Assembly: GCA_028285025.1 (NCBI GenBank)
Contig: JANQQH010000549.1
Coordinates: forward strand, 1 to 19,481
Length of the DNA: 19,481 nucleotides
Reading direction: 5' to 3'
Origin: Hyphomicrobiaceae bacterium
GTDB taxonomy: Bacteria > Pseudomonadota > Alphaproteobacteria > Rhizobiales > HXMU1428-3
The notes beneath the pieces are model-generated. The model ran no database searches and was not told where the DNA came from. It saw only the letters and a program-made list of their open reading frames with translations. Numbering within the stretch: position 1 is the stretch's first letter; every line of letters begins with the position of its first letter. The position numbers were made by a program, and so were the translations under genes. This document shows positions 1 through 6,854 of this stretch, piece after piece.

Positions 1-372
1 GATGAGCAAGGTGATTTTGAACGCCGGTGTAACATGGCCATGGTTGATCTAGAACCGATTACCAGTGAAGAAGATGCCATATCGGGCGATGATCACCAAA
101 CAGGTGACCTAGCCTCTCACGGCCTGGTAGATGTTATGCGTGACATGACCAGCTTTGACGCAGAGCGCTTACATCAGTTAATCGCCCGTCACGCCCATTA
201 TACTGATTCAGCACGGGCAAAAGACATCTTGCAAAATTGGGAAGACTATCTGCCAAAATTTGTCAAAGTGATGCCAGTTGAATACCGCCGAGCACTACAA
301 GAAATGGCCCGCGAACAAAGCACCCGGCAAGATGGCACAGAACTGGAAATTGGTTTGAGAGGGAACAAATAA
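1..372 (+). CDS. gltB: Glutamate synthase large subunit, C-terminal end (partial)
   Basis: Only the last 123 codons are in the window; the frame is open from base 1 (reading [20 protein letters not shown]), so the start lies to the left. The ending, an 'ERCN..MV.LEP' segment followed by an HxxYTxSxxAxxIL-type helix and a 'FxKVMPxEYxRAL' tail, is the usual C-terminus of the bacterial NADPH-dependent GltB, after its beta-helix domain. GltB makes two glutamates from glutamine and 2-oxoglutarate in the cytoplasm, using electrons supplied by GltD. Its stop overlaps the gltD start by one base (TAATG), which implies translational coupling of the two subunits. The ATG codons at 34 and 40 are internal methionines, not starts. 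Confidence 0.93.
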   Translation, partial: DEQGDFERRCNMAMVDLEPITSEEDAISGDDHQTGDLASHGLVDVMRDMTSFDAERLHQLIARHAHYTDSARAKDILQNWEDYLPKFVKVMPVEYRRALQEMAREQSTRQDGTELEIGLRGNK

Positions 373-1790
373 TGGGTAAAGTCACCGGCTTTTTAGAGAT
401 AGATCGGCAGGACCGCGCCTACAAACCGGCCTCAGACCGCATCAGACATTATGATGAATTTGTCATCCCTCTTGGCGACAATCAAGTTAAACGCCAAGCT
501 GCACGCTGTATGGATTGCGGCATTCCCTTTTGCCATACAGGTTGTCCTGTCAACAATCAAATCCCCGATTGGAATGATTTAGTCTACAACCACCAATGGC
601 AAGAAGCAGCGCGCAACCTGCATTCAACCAATAATTTTCCTGAATTTACTGGCCGGGTTTGCCCTGCCCCGTGTGAGGCAGCTTGTACGTTAAATCTGGA
701 AGATGTACCAGTCACGATTAAAACCATTGAATGCGCCATTGTTGACAAAGCATTTGAAAATGGCTGGGTCAAACCCCAAATCAATGCGCAGAAAACAGAC
801 AAACGCGTAGCTGTTATCGGCTCAGGCCCAGCAGGCATGGCTGGCGCCCAACAATTAGCACGCGCCGGGCACGATGTGCATCTGTTTGAAAAAAACAAAA
901 AAGCTGGCGGTTTGCTGCGCTATGGCATTCCTGATTTTAAACTCGATAAATCGCTGATTGACCGCCGGGTGGAGCAAATGGAAGCCGAAGGTGTGACCTT
1001 TCACTTCGATGTTCACATCGGCCAAGACAAAGCCATTGATGATATCATTGATGAATATGATGCTGTGCTGCTCACCGGCGGTTCAGAAAAACCAAGAGAC
1101 TTGCCCATCCCAGGCCGAGAGCTGCAAGGTGTTCATTTTGCCATGGATTTCCTCACCCAACAAAATCGCCGGGTGGGTGATGAACATTTGCAAAACTTTG
1201 AACCCATTTTGGCTGAAGGCAAACATGTTGTGGTCATCGGTGGCGGTGACACAGGCTCAGACTGCATTGGCACCTCCATTCGCCAGGGCTGTTTATCTGT
1301 GACCCAATTAGAAATCATGCCCCAACCGCCTCAGCAAGAAGACAAATTAATGACCTGGCCTGACTGGCCGTTGAAAATGCGCACCTCAAGCAGCCAAGCT
1401 GAAGGCGCCCAGCGCGATTGGTCAGTTATGTCCAAAGCCTTTGGCGGCACATCAGGCCATGTCTCCCACATTGAATGTATACGTGTGGATGAAAAAATGA
1501 ACCCGATTGAAGGATCAAAGTTTGAACTAAAAGCTGATCTAGTGCTGCTGGCGATGGGCTTTGTCCATCCTATTCACGAAGGCATGATAGAAGGCGCCAA
1601 AGTTGAGCTTGATCAGCGCGGCAATGTGAAAGCAAACACAACCGATTATAAAACCTCAATTCCAGGTCTTTATGCAGCAGGCGATATGAGACGTGGCCAA
1701 TCTCTTGTGGTATGGGCCATTCGCGAAGGCCGTCAAGCGGCCAAAGCTGTTGATGAATTCTTAATGGGCAGCTCAACCTTGCCAAGATAG
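372..1790 (+). CDS. gltD: Glutamate synthase (NADPH) small subunit
   Basis: A 472-residue protein of the usual GltD length. It is the electron-input subunit: it takes electrons from NADPH through FAD and passes them by 4Fe-4S clusters to GltB. The N-terminal cysteine clusters are visible (C46, C49, C54, C58, then C97, C101, C105). These are followed by an FAD-binding Rossmann motif GSGPAG at about 150-155, a second dinucleotide motif GGGDTG at about 290-295, and the C-terminal '[19 protein letters not shown]' FAD motif. The start overlaps the gltB stop as TAATG and is preceded by GAGAGGGA. Related small subunits of this fold occur in dihydropyrimidine dehydrogenase and NfnB, but the gltB neighbour settles the assignment. 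No terminator is obvious after it, only an AT-only inverted repeat at 1847-1865. Confidence 0.96.
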   Translation: MGKVTGFLEIDRQDRAYKPASDRIRHYDEFVIPLGDNQVKRQAARCMDCGIPFCHTGCPVNNQIPDWNDLVYNHQWQEAARNLHSTNNFPEFTGRVCPAPCEAACTLNLEDVPVTIKTIECAIVDKAFENGWVKPQINAQKTDKRVAVIGSGPAGMAGAQQLARAGHDVHLFEKNKKAGGLLRYGIPDFKLDKSLIDRRVEQMEAEGVTFHFDVHIGQDKAIDDIIDEYDAVLLTGGSEKPRDLPIPGRELQGVHFAMDFLTQQNRRVGDEHLQNFEPILAEGKHVVVIGGGDTGSDCIGTSIRQGCLSVTQLEIMPQPPQQEDKLMTWPDWPLKMRTSSSQAEGAQRDWSVMSKAFGGTSGHVSHIECIRVDEKMNPIEGSKFELKADLVLLAMGFVHPIHEGMIEGAKVELDQRGNVKANTTDYKTSIPGLYAAGDMRRGQSLVVWAIREGRQAAKAVDEFLMGSSTLPR

Positions 1791-2283
1791 AAAGCTGCCA
1801 AAAGGCTCACCCCATAATTTGAAAACAATTTGAACAAAAAGGCACCCTTTATTTTTTAAATAAAGAAACAAACCCACACCAACGAACCTGTTCAGCTTTA
1901 GGTCGCAGGGCTAGGCTGTTTTTATGATTCTGTCTATATCGCCATTCGCAGAAACGGGAAAACGCCCTGGCAAATAAGAGCATTTTATTCGCTTCAAGAC
2001 TCAAACAACATGCATTGACCTTGTGTCCTAACACCAAATAAATGCCAGCCAATTTTGGAAAAAAGATAGGCTGTATCACCCCCCAAATGTTGCAGGAACA
2101 CATGATTTAAACATATGACAACAAAGATATATATTGCAGAAATATTAGCCTAACGGCTATAAAATATCACATAGACATGACCAAGTGTTGTAGCTACTAT
2201 TTGCCATAAACTGGGCTACAAACATTAGCTCTCCAATTTCCAATCAGCGAAGACGATCGAAAAATATTGTTCCGGAAGACCCA
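1791..2283. other. Intergenic gap gltD to GntR regulator
   Basis: There are 493 bases with no convincing gene. Reading frames on the minus strand here lack a ribosome binding site and recognisable protein character. An AT-only hairpin (CTTTATTT/AAATAAAG, 1847-1865) could be a weak gltD terminator. Before the regulator gene there is an inverted repeat TTGTAGC (2188-2194) / GCTACAA (2215-2221), with an additional GTAGCTAC palindrome at 2190-2197. GntR-family proteins often bind short palindromes in their own promoter, so this is a possible autoregulatory operator, unproven. Confidence 0.4.
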
Positions 2284-2931
2284 ATGGCCAGAAATGAACA
2301 GACCTTAACTGACAAGGCATATGAGATCATAGAAGAAAAGATCATTACACAAGAACTTGCCCCTGGCATGCTTCTTTCTGAAAAACTATTATCACAAGAG
2401 TTAGACATTGGGCGCACTCCTGTACGCGAAGCCTTGCAAAGACTGGCCCAAGGCGGGCTGGTTAATATCTTGCCGCGCAGAGGCATTATGGTTTCAGAAA
2501 TCAATGTCGGGGCACAATTGCGAATGCTGGAAGTTAGAAAAGAGATTGAGCGCATCTTAGCCCGTTCCGCCGCTCAGCGGGCCACCGACGAAGAGCGCGA
2601 AAAATTCAAAGAAATAGCCAATCAATTCCATCACTCAGCCTTCCACGAAGACGATCTTTTTTTTATGCGTGTTGATAAAGAATTCAACACACTCATTGCC
2701 AAAGCCGCACGCAACGAATTTGCAGAAAAAGCCATTGGCCTTATGAGCGGTCTTTCCAGGCGCTTTTTTTACAACTTTTACAAAGAACGGGTTACACTTA
2801 GCACCAGTGCCGATCTTCATGCCAAAGTTGCTGAAGCCATTGCCACCAAAAATATTCCACAAGCAATAGAAGCCTCAGATAAGCTATTGGCACATATCAT
2901 TGAACTGACCAAGAAAGCTATGGACTATTAG
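2284..2931 (+). CDS. GntR-family transcriptional regulator, FCD subfamily
   Basis: A 215-residue DNA-binding regulator. The N-terminal winged helix-turn-helix covers roughly residues 8-72, with the family signature 'LSQELDIGRTPVREALQRL' followed by the 'RRGIMV' wing. The C-terminal all-helical FCD domain (about 80-210) binds small ligands, often carboxylic acids, in this family. Of the usual FCD metal ligands, D131, H179 and H204 are visible. The position normally occupied by His in the D-x3-H motif reads Asn (N135, in DKEFN), so metal binding may be altered. GGAAG precedes the ATG. It is a single gene closed by a strong terminator at 2990-3026. The regulated pathway cannot be told from context; gltBD upstream is separated by a 490-base gap and no shared control is shown. 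Confidence 0.9.
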   Translation: MARNEQTLTDKAYEIIEEKIITQELAPGMLLSEKLLSQELDIGRTPVREALQRLAQGGLVNILPRRGIMVSEINVGAQLRMLEVRKEIERILARSAAQRATDEEREKFKEIANQFHHSAFHEDDLFFMRVDKEFNTLIAKAARNEFAEKAIGLMSGLSRRFFYNFYKERVTLSTSADLHAKVAEAIATKNIPQAIEASDKLLAHIIELTKKAMDY

Positions 2932-2989
2932 GCTTTAATCGTTTTGACCTTGCCTAATGCAATGCTCTAAGACAATATAAAAACAAGTT

Positions 2990-3026
2990 GTGGGCTTTAC
3001 CAAATTGGGTAAGGCCCACATTTTTT
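2990..3026 (+). terminator. Intrinsic terminator of the GntR regulator gene
   Basis: A 12-base-pair stem (GTGGGCTTTACC / GGTAAGGCCCAC, one G-U pair) with a six-base loop is followed by A and six T. It lies 58 bases past the regulator stop and 26 bases before the next start codon. Confidence 0.9.
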
Positions 3027-3051
3027 ACAACCAAAACGAAAGCACATCTTC

Positions 3052-3399
3052 ATGAGCACCCTCACACTTTATGGTTTAAAAAACTGCGACACCTGCAAAA
3101 AAGCCCTTAAAAGTTTGGAAGGTGCAGGCAAGACTGTCACATTTATCGACATCCGTGCTGAGACCGACCTGCCTGGCAAAGTCCCTACATGGCTAAAAGC
3201 CGTTGGTACTGAAAAACTACTCAACAAACGCTCCACAACCTGGCGAGGTTTGAGTGATACTGAACAAGCCAAAGCTTTGGCCGATGGCACACAAGAGGCC
3301 TTGATAGCCAACCCCACACTAATTAAACGCCCTGTGATTGAAGGCGGTAACGATGTTTATGTTGGTTGGACAAAAGATGTTCAAGCCGCTCTAGTATAG
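3052..3399 (+). CDS. ArsC/YffB/Spx-family thioredoxin-fold protein
   Basis: A 115-residue protein with the 'LYGLKNCDTCKKA' start typical of the YffB branch of the arsenate reductase-like family. It carries a C12-x2-C15 pair, a 'FIDIRAE' strand and a conserved 'NPTLIKRPVI' segment (R93, P94) near the C-terminus. Family members are small cytoplasmic redox proteins; some reduce arsenate and others, like YffB and Spx, act as thiol- or RNA-polymerase-binding proteins. No arsenic-resistance genes are nearby, so a true arsenate reductase role is not supported. The start ATG follows the terminator at 2990-3026 closely, leaving little room for a separate promoter, so some readthrough from the regulator gene is possible. 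It is the last chromosomal gene before the prophage attachment site. Confidence 0.85.
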   Translation: MSTLTLYGLKNCDTCKKALKSLEGAGKTVTFIDIRAETDLPGKVPTWLKAVGTEKLLNKRSTTWRGLSDTEQAKALADGTQEALIANPTLIKRPVIEGGNDVYVGWTKDVQAALV

Positions 3400-3418
3400 C
3401 CAGATACTGTTCATCGCA

Positions 3419-3432
3419 TGGGCATATGCCCA
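3419..3432. repeat. Perfect 14-bp palindrome after the ArsC-like gene
   Basis: TGGGCATATGCCCA is a perfect inverted repeat 20 bases past the stop codon. It could be a weak transcript end (AAAACAATTTTATT follows) but lacks a clean T-run. Confidence 0.35.
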
Positions 3433-3471
3433 AAACAATTTTATTATAAAAGAATATTGGATTGAAAGTAA

Positions 3472-3523
3472 TGGTGGGCGATGACAGGCTCGAACTGCCG
3501 ACCCTCTCGGTGTAAACGAGATG
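3472..3523 (-). other. Prophage attachment site (attL): 3' fragment of tRNA-Val(UAC)
   Basis: Read on the minus strand, the segment gives the anticodon arm TCTCG-TTTACAC-CGAGA (anticodon UAC, valine). It continues with the variable loop, the T arm GGCAG-TTCGAGC-CTGTC, the 3' acceptor strand ATCGCCC and an encoded ACCA end. Beyond 3523 the sequence no longer matches a tRNA: the D arm and 5' acceptor strand GGGCGAT are missing. A broken tRNA 3' end followed directly by phage-type genes is what site-specific integration into a tRNA gene leaves at one junction. The complete tRNA is then expected at the other junction, outside this window. The exact crossover point inside the 52 bases cannot be fixed here. 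Confidence 0.85.
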
Positions 3524-3533
3524 GTAATAGGCC

Positions 3534-3547
3534 AAAATAGCTATTTT
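3534..3547. repeat. Perfect palindrome beside the att site
   Basis: AAAATAGCTATTTT is a perfect 14-base inverted repeat starting 11 bases inside the prophage from the tRNA fragment. The position suits a recombination or excision protein site, but no function can be shown. Confidence 0.35.
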
Positions 3548-3585
3548 ATGCCGTTAAACCCACCTATTGCCCTCATCTAGTGCCA

Positions 3586-3591
3586 TATAAT
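3586..3591 (+). promoter_or_regulatory. Possible -10 box for the HerA-like operon
   Basis: TATAAT lies 73 bases before the ATPase start codon. No good -35 hexamer is seen at 16-18 bases upstream, so the call is weak. Confidence 0.3.
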
Positions 3592-3663
3592 CAAGCCAAC
3601 TTTTTTCAGTTAAGGCACATGGTTGGTTAACGTGTTTTTTAATCTTATAGAGAGGTGAGAAAG

Positions 3664-5274
3664 ATGGGAAAACTCACATTACTAGAGAACAACTGCATGA
3701 TCCCTAAAGATGCTATTGATATGCACTTGGCTATCTTAGGGAAGACGGGATCTGGTAAGTCCAACACAGCAAAGACGATCGCTGAAAATTTAATGGAAGC
3801 TGGTGAACGTGTATGCGTCATTGATCCAACAGGGACCTGGTGGGGTATTCGGGTGTCGAAAAATGGCAAGACACCATCGCCATTCGAACCTATCATCTTT
3901 GGCGGGAGCCATGCAGATATAAAAATAGAAACAAACCATGGCGCAACTATTGCTGAAGCCATAGGGACTTCAGCAACATCAGCTATCATAGACACGCGAA
4001 GCATGACAGTTGGATCAAGAACTCGTTTCTTTACTGATTTTGCTGAAGGTTTGCTGAGATCTAATCGAGGGGCGTTGCATCTTATCGTAGATGAGGCTCA
4101 TCTTTTCGCACCACAAGGTAGGGTTAACAACCCTCAGTCTGGCGCAATGCTTCATGCGTCAAACAATCTAGTCAGCTTGGGTAGAGGTATAGGCTTAAAA
4201 ATTATTTTAATTAGTCAGCGCCCGGCAAAGCTCCACAAAGACTCTCTCACACAGGTAGAAACATTGGTTGCAATGAGACTGATCGCCCCTCAAGATCGTT
4301 CTGCCATTAAAGATTGGGTAGGAGAATGGGCCGAACCAGAACAGGGCAAAGAAATCATTAGCACGCTACCATCGCTTCCAACAGGTGATGCTTGGATCTG
4401 GTCTCCAGAAATTGACATGCTAGAACGTGTTCATTTCCCCCTTGCCTCTACATATGATAGCGGCAGACCTCGCACAGAAAATGAAGCAAAACTAAGCTCT
4501 ATAGACATTGATGAAATCACATTAAAACTAGAAACCATTGAGCAAGAGAGTACCTCAAATGATCCAGTTAAGCTAAAAAAGTACATATCAGAGTTGGAGA
4601 GAGAGCTGAAGCAGAAACGATCCCCTGCAATCAACCCAGTCATGTTACATGAAGCCGAGGTTAAAGGATATACCAGGGGCAGGAGCGAAGGATACAAGGA
4701 AGGATGGGAAGATGCAATCGCCACAGTTGTTGGGCAGGTGAGCAAAATCAAGCACGTTGAAGCCAAGGGTAACAACTTTAAGCCTGTCGTAAAAAAACCA
4801 CCTGAGAAAGAAACTGCTTTTAATCGGCTATTCAAAAGAGATGGACCGAAAGATATGTCAAAAGATCCCCTTTTAATAGCTGCCCACAACTTTTGGCCAG
4901 CTAAACTGACATGGCCTGCCCTTGCGCAAACTTGCGGTAGAAAAGCTCGAGGTGGTCACTTTAATTCTATCAAGAAAGCTCTCATAGAAGGCGGTTACGT
5001 TGAGGAAATCAACGGTCTTGTTGTTCCCACTAATCCTCCAAGCGTTCCAGTTGGTGATTGCCCAGCTGATGCTTTAGAGGTCAACCTTCCTCAACCAGCA
5101 AGAAAGATGTTTGTTGAAATAAGAAAGAACCCCGGCTTGTCACTCCATGAGCTGGCAAGTGCGCTAAACATGCAACCTAGAGGCGGCCATTGGAACTCAG
5201 GGATGTCAGTGCTTAAAAATAATCAGCTAATTACATCAAATAACGGCTTAAGGGTTTCTGATGATTTGCTTTAA
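3664..5274 (+). CDS. HerA/FtsK-like P-loop ATPase with two C-terminal winged-helix repeats
   Basis: From ATG 3664 the protein has 536 residues. A GTG at 3655 in frame is part of the ribosome binding site AGAGGTGAG and is not preferred. The N-terminal ATPase shows Walker A GKTGSGKS (26-33), Walker B LHLIVDEA (139-146, D143/E144) and the 'ISQRP' motif (183-187) typical of HerA/VirB4-type DNA-translocating hexamers. A charged helical linker (about 280-390) follows. Two tandem winged-helix-like units come next (about 402-456 and 478-536), each with a matching core, RGGHFNS (429-435) and RGGHWNS (506-512). HerA proteins pump DNA, in DNA repair with NurA or in phage-defence systems with a nuclease or Sir2-type partner. 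No such partner is recognisable here. The place just inside an att site is typical for accessory or defence cargo. The ATPase class is confident; the biological role is not. Confidence 0.8.
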   Translation: MGKLTLLENNCMIPKDAIDMHLAILGKTGSGKSNTAKTIAENLMEAGERVCVIDPTGTWWGIRVSKNGKTPSPFEPIIFGGSHADIKIETNHGATIAEAIGTSATSAIIDTRSMTVGSRTRFFTDFAEGLLRSNRGALHLIVDEAHLFAPQGRVNNPQSGAMLHASNNLVSLGRGIGLKIILISQRPAKLHKDSLTQVETLVAMRLIAPQDRSAIKDWVGEWAEPEQGKEIISTLPSLPTGDAWIWSPEIDMLERVHFPLASTYDSGRPRTENEAKLSSIDIDEITLKLETIEQESTSNDPVKLKKYISELERELKQKRSPAINPVMLHEAEVKGYTRGRSEGYKEGWEDAIATVVGQVSKIKHVEAKGNNFKPVVKKPPEKETAFNRLFKRDGPKDMSKDPLLIAAHNFWPAKLTWPALAQTCGRKARGGHFNSIKKALIEGGYVEEINGLVVPTNPPSVPVGDCPADALEVNLPQPARKMFVEIRKNPGLSLHELASALNMQPRGGHWNSGMSVLKNNQLITSNNGLRVSDDLL

Positions 5275-5301
5275 CCCCCCATATATAAAGAGAGGTGAGA
5301 A

Positions 5302-5487
5302 ATGGAGATAGAAGATATTACAATTTACAAATTAAATTTTAAAGACGCATGCGATATTCTGCGCGAGCATTTGAAATGTGATAATACGGCTGCGGTTCAA
5401 TTTACTGACAACAGCGGGAAAAATGTTGCAGGTATTGATTATGTCATAGTCAGAAAAAGCAAAAAAACAGAAGATAGAGAAATCTAA
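5302..5487 (+). CDS. Small hypothetical protein (61 aa)
   Basis: It is not recognised. The protein is mixed in charge, begins MEIEDITIYKLNF, has no membrane segment, and ends in a lysine-rich tail (RKSKKTEDREI). The ribosome binding context AGAGAGGTGAGAA directly before ATG is nearly identical to that of the ATPase gene upstream. It starts 27 bases past the ATPase stop and probably shares its transcript, so it may act with the ATPase, which is an inference from position only. Confidence 0.6.
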   Translation: MEIEDITIYKLNFKDACDILREHLKCDNTAAVQFTDNSGKNVAGIDYVIVRKSKKTEDREI

Positions 5488-5515
5488 CTCTCTATTATAT
5501 AGGAGGTGAGGGGAA

Positions 5516-5581
5516 ATGAATGAACCACTCGAAAATTTCCGATCAGTTCAACATATGAACGATTTACCACAAAATAACTAA
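5516..5581 (+). CDS. Candidate 21-residue microprotein
   Basis: A very strong ribosome binding site (TAGGAGGTGAGGGG, about 5500-5513) precedes ATG 5516, which opens a 21-codon frame beginning MNEPLENFRSVQ and ending TAA at 5579-5581. It begins 28 bases after the 61-residue gene and repeats the 'TATA...GGTGAG' leader pattern of the two genes before it. The quality of the initiation region is the only argument that it is translated. It could instead be a leader peptide, or the relic of a longer gene whose 3' part was lost. Confidence 0.4.
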   Translation: MNEPLENFRSVQHMNDLPQNN

Positions 5582-5629
5582 CTTATCTCGATAAACTGGT
5601 AAAATAAACAATTACAAATACTTAATGGA

Positions 5630-5672
5630 ATTTAATCTGCATTTGTTCTACACACTTGCATTTAATCTTCAT
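5630..5672. repeat. Short direct repeat, 30-bp period
   Basis: ATTTAATCTGCAT (5630-5642) and ATTTAATCTTCAT (5660-5672) match at 12 of 13 bases, 30 bases apart. A separate inverted pair, CTTGCAT (5655-5661) / ATGCAAG (5684-5690), overlaps the second copy. The gap is not coding and lies upstream of an SOS-type promoter, so these may be regulator or integrase arm sites. Function is unknown. Confidence 0.35.
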
Positions 5673-5700
5673 CACTTCACTACATGCAAGAGCTCCATAG

Positions 5701-5731
5701 TTGACTCCCCCTAAATGTTCCTGTTATGTTC
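5701..5731 (+). promoter_or_regulatory. Promoter with alphaproteobacterial-type LexA (SOS) box
   Basis: TTGACT (-35, 5701-5706) and TATGTT (-10, 5725-5730) are 18 bases apart. Over the -10 sits GTTC-CTGTTAT-GTTC (5717-5731), a perfect match to the direct-repeat GTTC-N7-GTTC operator known for LexA in Alphaproteobacteria. LexA bound there would block RNA polymerase until DNA damage. The next gene begins at 5751. Confidence 0.65.
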
Positions 5732-5750
5732 TTTTTAACGGGAGGCCCTA

Positions 5751-5999
5751 ATGAGCTGGAAAAGGGAGTTACAATTGCGTGATATAGATTATGTAGAAAG
5801 AGTTGAGATTACTTGTAAGATGTGTGGGTTGTTTCAGCCTCAAGACCCTCAAAAATTAATAGACCATTTTGGACTTGATATGCGTTTAGATGAGGTTGAA
5901 GAATTAATAAAATGCCAGAAGTGGGGCTGTGGGGGTGATGTGCGCTTGACATTACCTACAGAAAATAAATTGGAAGGGTTTCAGGGTGGGATGCCCTAG
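5751..5999 (+). CDS. Small zinc-ribbon protein, probably SOS-controlled
   Basis: An 82-residue protein with two cysteine pairs: C-x2-C in 'EITCKMCGLFQ' and C-x5-C in 'IKCQKWGCGGDV', separated by a helical stretch rich in acidic residues. This is a four-cysteine zinc-ribbon layout, resembling small zinc-ribbon proteins common in Alphaproteobacteria and their phages, for which no function is known to me. GGGAGG lies five bases before the ATG. The promoter just upstream carries a LexA-type box, so the gene is likely switched on by DNA damage. A small SOS-controlled phage protein could act as an antirepressor or host modifier; that is a guess. It converges with the lysis cassette, with no clear terminator between them. 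Confidence 0.7.
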   Translation: MSWKRELQLRDIDYVERVEITCKMCGLFQPQDPQKLIDHFGLDMRLDEVEELIKCQKWGCGGDVRLTLPTENKLEGFQGGMP

Positions 6000-6087
6000 C
6001 TAAAGGCCACAAATGAAGTCAGGCCAGATGCAATACAGGCTAGCCATACATTAATCTGCCAGCCTTTATCTATTGATCTCCATGTGT

Positions 6088-6315
6088 CTACCGGGTGACA
6101 AATCCCGCCAAAACTTTCACAAATTCTCTGTCCAAGAGCCACAGTATATAAAGAGAGACGGCTACACCAACGAGCCATTGAAATTTGAAACCCTCTTTTT
6201 TGGGGTTGCCGCTCAAGCGGGCTAAATCCTCTCTTATTTTTGCCTGGTTTGTTTCCAGCCGATCCACTCTGAAAATCAAATCTTTGATAAGCTGTTCGAG
6301 TTGCCAATGCGTCAT
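6088..6315 (-). CDS. Holin-like / XhlA-like small membrane protein
   Basis: A 75-residue protein with an amphipathic, coiled-coil-like N-terminal half (about 5-38), a single membrane segment (about 46-62, WLVGVAVSLYILWLL) and a short C-terminal tail. The layout resembles XhlA-type phage haemolysin/holin helpers. Its position as the last gene of the lysis cassette supports a role in membrane disruption or its timing. The start ATG 6315 lies five bases past the Rz1 stop, with AAGGGGGT as ribosome binding site inside the Rz1 end. An overlapping frame starting at 6319 has no membrane segment and looks less natural. The holin function is inferred from context. Confidence 0.6.
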   Translation of the reverse strand: MTHWQLEQLIKDLIFRVDRLETNQAKIREDLARLSGNPKKEGFKFQWLVGVAVSLYILWLLDREFVKVLAGFVTR

Positions 6316-6319
6316 TCAT

Positions 6320-6595
6320 TTAGCTACCCCCTTTTGTCTTTTCTAGGCGTCGAATATAGCGGGCCTGGGCGCGGCTTTTGCTGGTTAGGTAGCGATTATG
6401 CGCATCAGTCTTTACTTTGCACTCAGCAAGGTCTCTGTAAGTCTTAAGACTGCATCTAGGCTTGGCCTTTGGGTAGTTCTTCAGATAGGCTGGCGCTGTT
6501 GGGACCGTTAAATAATCGGCTTTAGGGGCGCTGCAAGCGCTCAGGGAGAGCGACATCAAGGCAAGTATCAGTAAGAGCTGCAATGTCTTTAACAT
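6320..6595 (-). CDS. Outer-membrane spanin lipoprotein (Rz1-like)
   Basis: A 91-residue protein with a lipoprotein signal peptide (hydrophobic 5-17, lipobox LSAC with the lipidated Cys at 21) and a mature part rich in proline early on and basic later. It starts inside the preceding gene in another frame and runs past its end, overlapping it by 74 bases. This nested arrangement with a TM/coiled-coil protein is the hallmark of Rz/Rz1 spanin pairs, which fuse inner and outer membrane in the last step of lysis of Gram-negative hosts. Sequence conservation among Rz1 proteins is poor, so the call rests on architecture. Confidence 0.8.
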   Translation of the reverse strand: MLKTLQLLLILALMSLSLSACSAPKADYLTVPTAPAYLKNYPKAKPRCSLKTYRDLAECKVKTDAHNRYLTSKSRAQARYIRRLEKTKGGS

Positions 6596-6854
6596 CTGTC
6601 TTTAATCTTTCGTTGGATTTTGTGATTTCCGTCTGGTGTTCGGCCTGGTCCTTAAGGGCTTTTGAGAGAATGTCCCTATTCTCCTTGGCGTCTTTTATGA
6701 TCGCTTCACCTTGGGCTTTCTCAACTGCATTGCTTGCAATTGACCTGTTTTCAAAAAAATTATAGGTCATGCCCACAGCTGAGTATAATAAAAGGCCTGT
6801 GATTAATGGAAACTTGCGGCCTAGACCAAGCAGGCTTAGGGCGACTTCAATCAT
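6522..6854 (-). CDS. Inner-membrane spanin (Rz-like)
   Basis: A 110-residue protein with one N-terminal membrane segment (about 15-33) and a long periplasmic helix/coiled coil (about 40-95). This is the i-spanin layout. It would pair with the lipoprotein encoded in another frame within its 3' end to bridge the periplasm during lysis. Its ATG overlaps the last codons of the endolysin gene by eight bases, so the lysis genes are translationally linked. The C-terminus contains two cysteine-free basic stretches and ends PERLQRP. Confidence 0.8.
   Translation of the reverse strand: MIEVALSLLGLGRKFPLITGLLLYSAVGMTYNFFENRSIASNAVEKAQGEAIIKDAKENRDILSKALKDQAEHQTEITKSNERLKTDVKDIAALTDTCLDVALPERLQRP

Noticed and set aside
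1849..2103. Minus-strand frame of 84 codons after gltD
   Set aside because: No start signal and no recognisable protein features; probably chance in an A+T-rich gap.
3052..3399. Arsenate reductase in an arsenic-resistance operon
   Set aside because: The sequence is closer to the YffB-type branch and no ars genes are nearby.
3472..3550. A functional tRNA-Val gene
   Set aside because: The D arm and 5' acceptor strand are absent; only the 3' part is present.
3655..3663. GTG at 3655 as the ATPase start
   Set aside because: The GTG is part of the ribosome binding sequence AGAGGTGAG; ATG 3664 has the proper spacing, and the same leader precedes ATG 5302.
5554..5570. GTTC-N7-GAAC inverted repeat as a second LexA site
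   Set aside because: The alphaproteobacterial LexA operator is a direct repeat; this one is inverted and lies within the candidate 21-codon frame.
5996..6319. A 107-codon minus-strand frame overlapping the holin-like gene
   Set aside because: It lacks a membrane segment or family character, while the other frame (6315-6088) has a convincing coiled coil plus membrane helix; this frame is its shadow.
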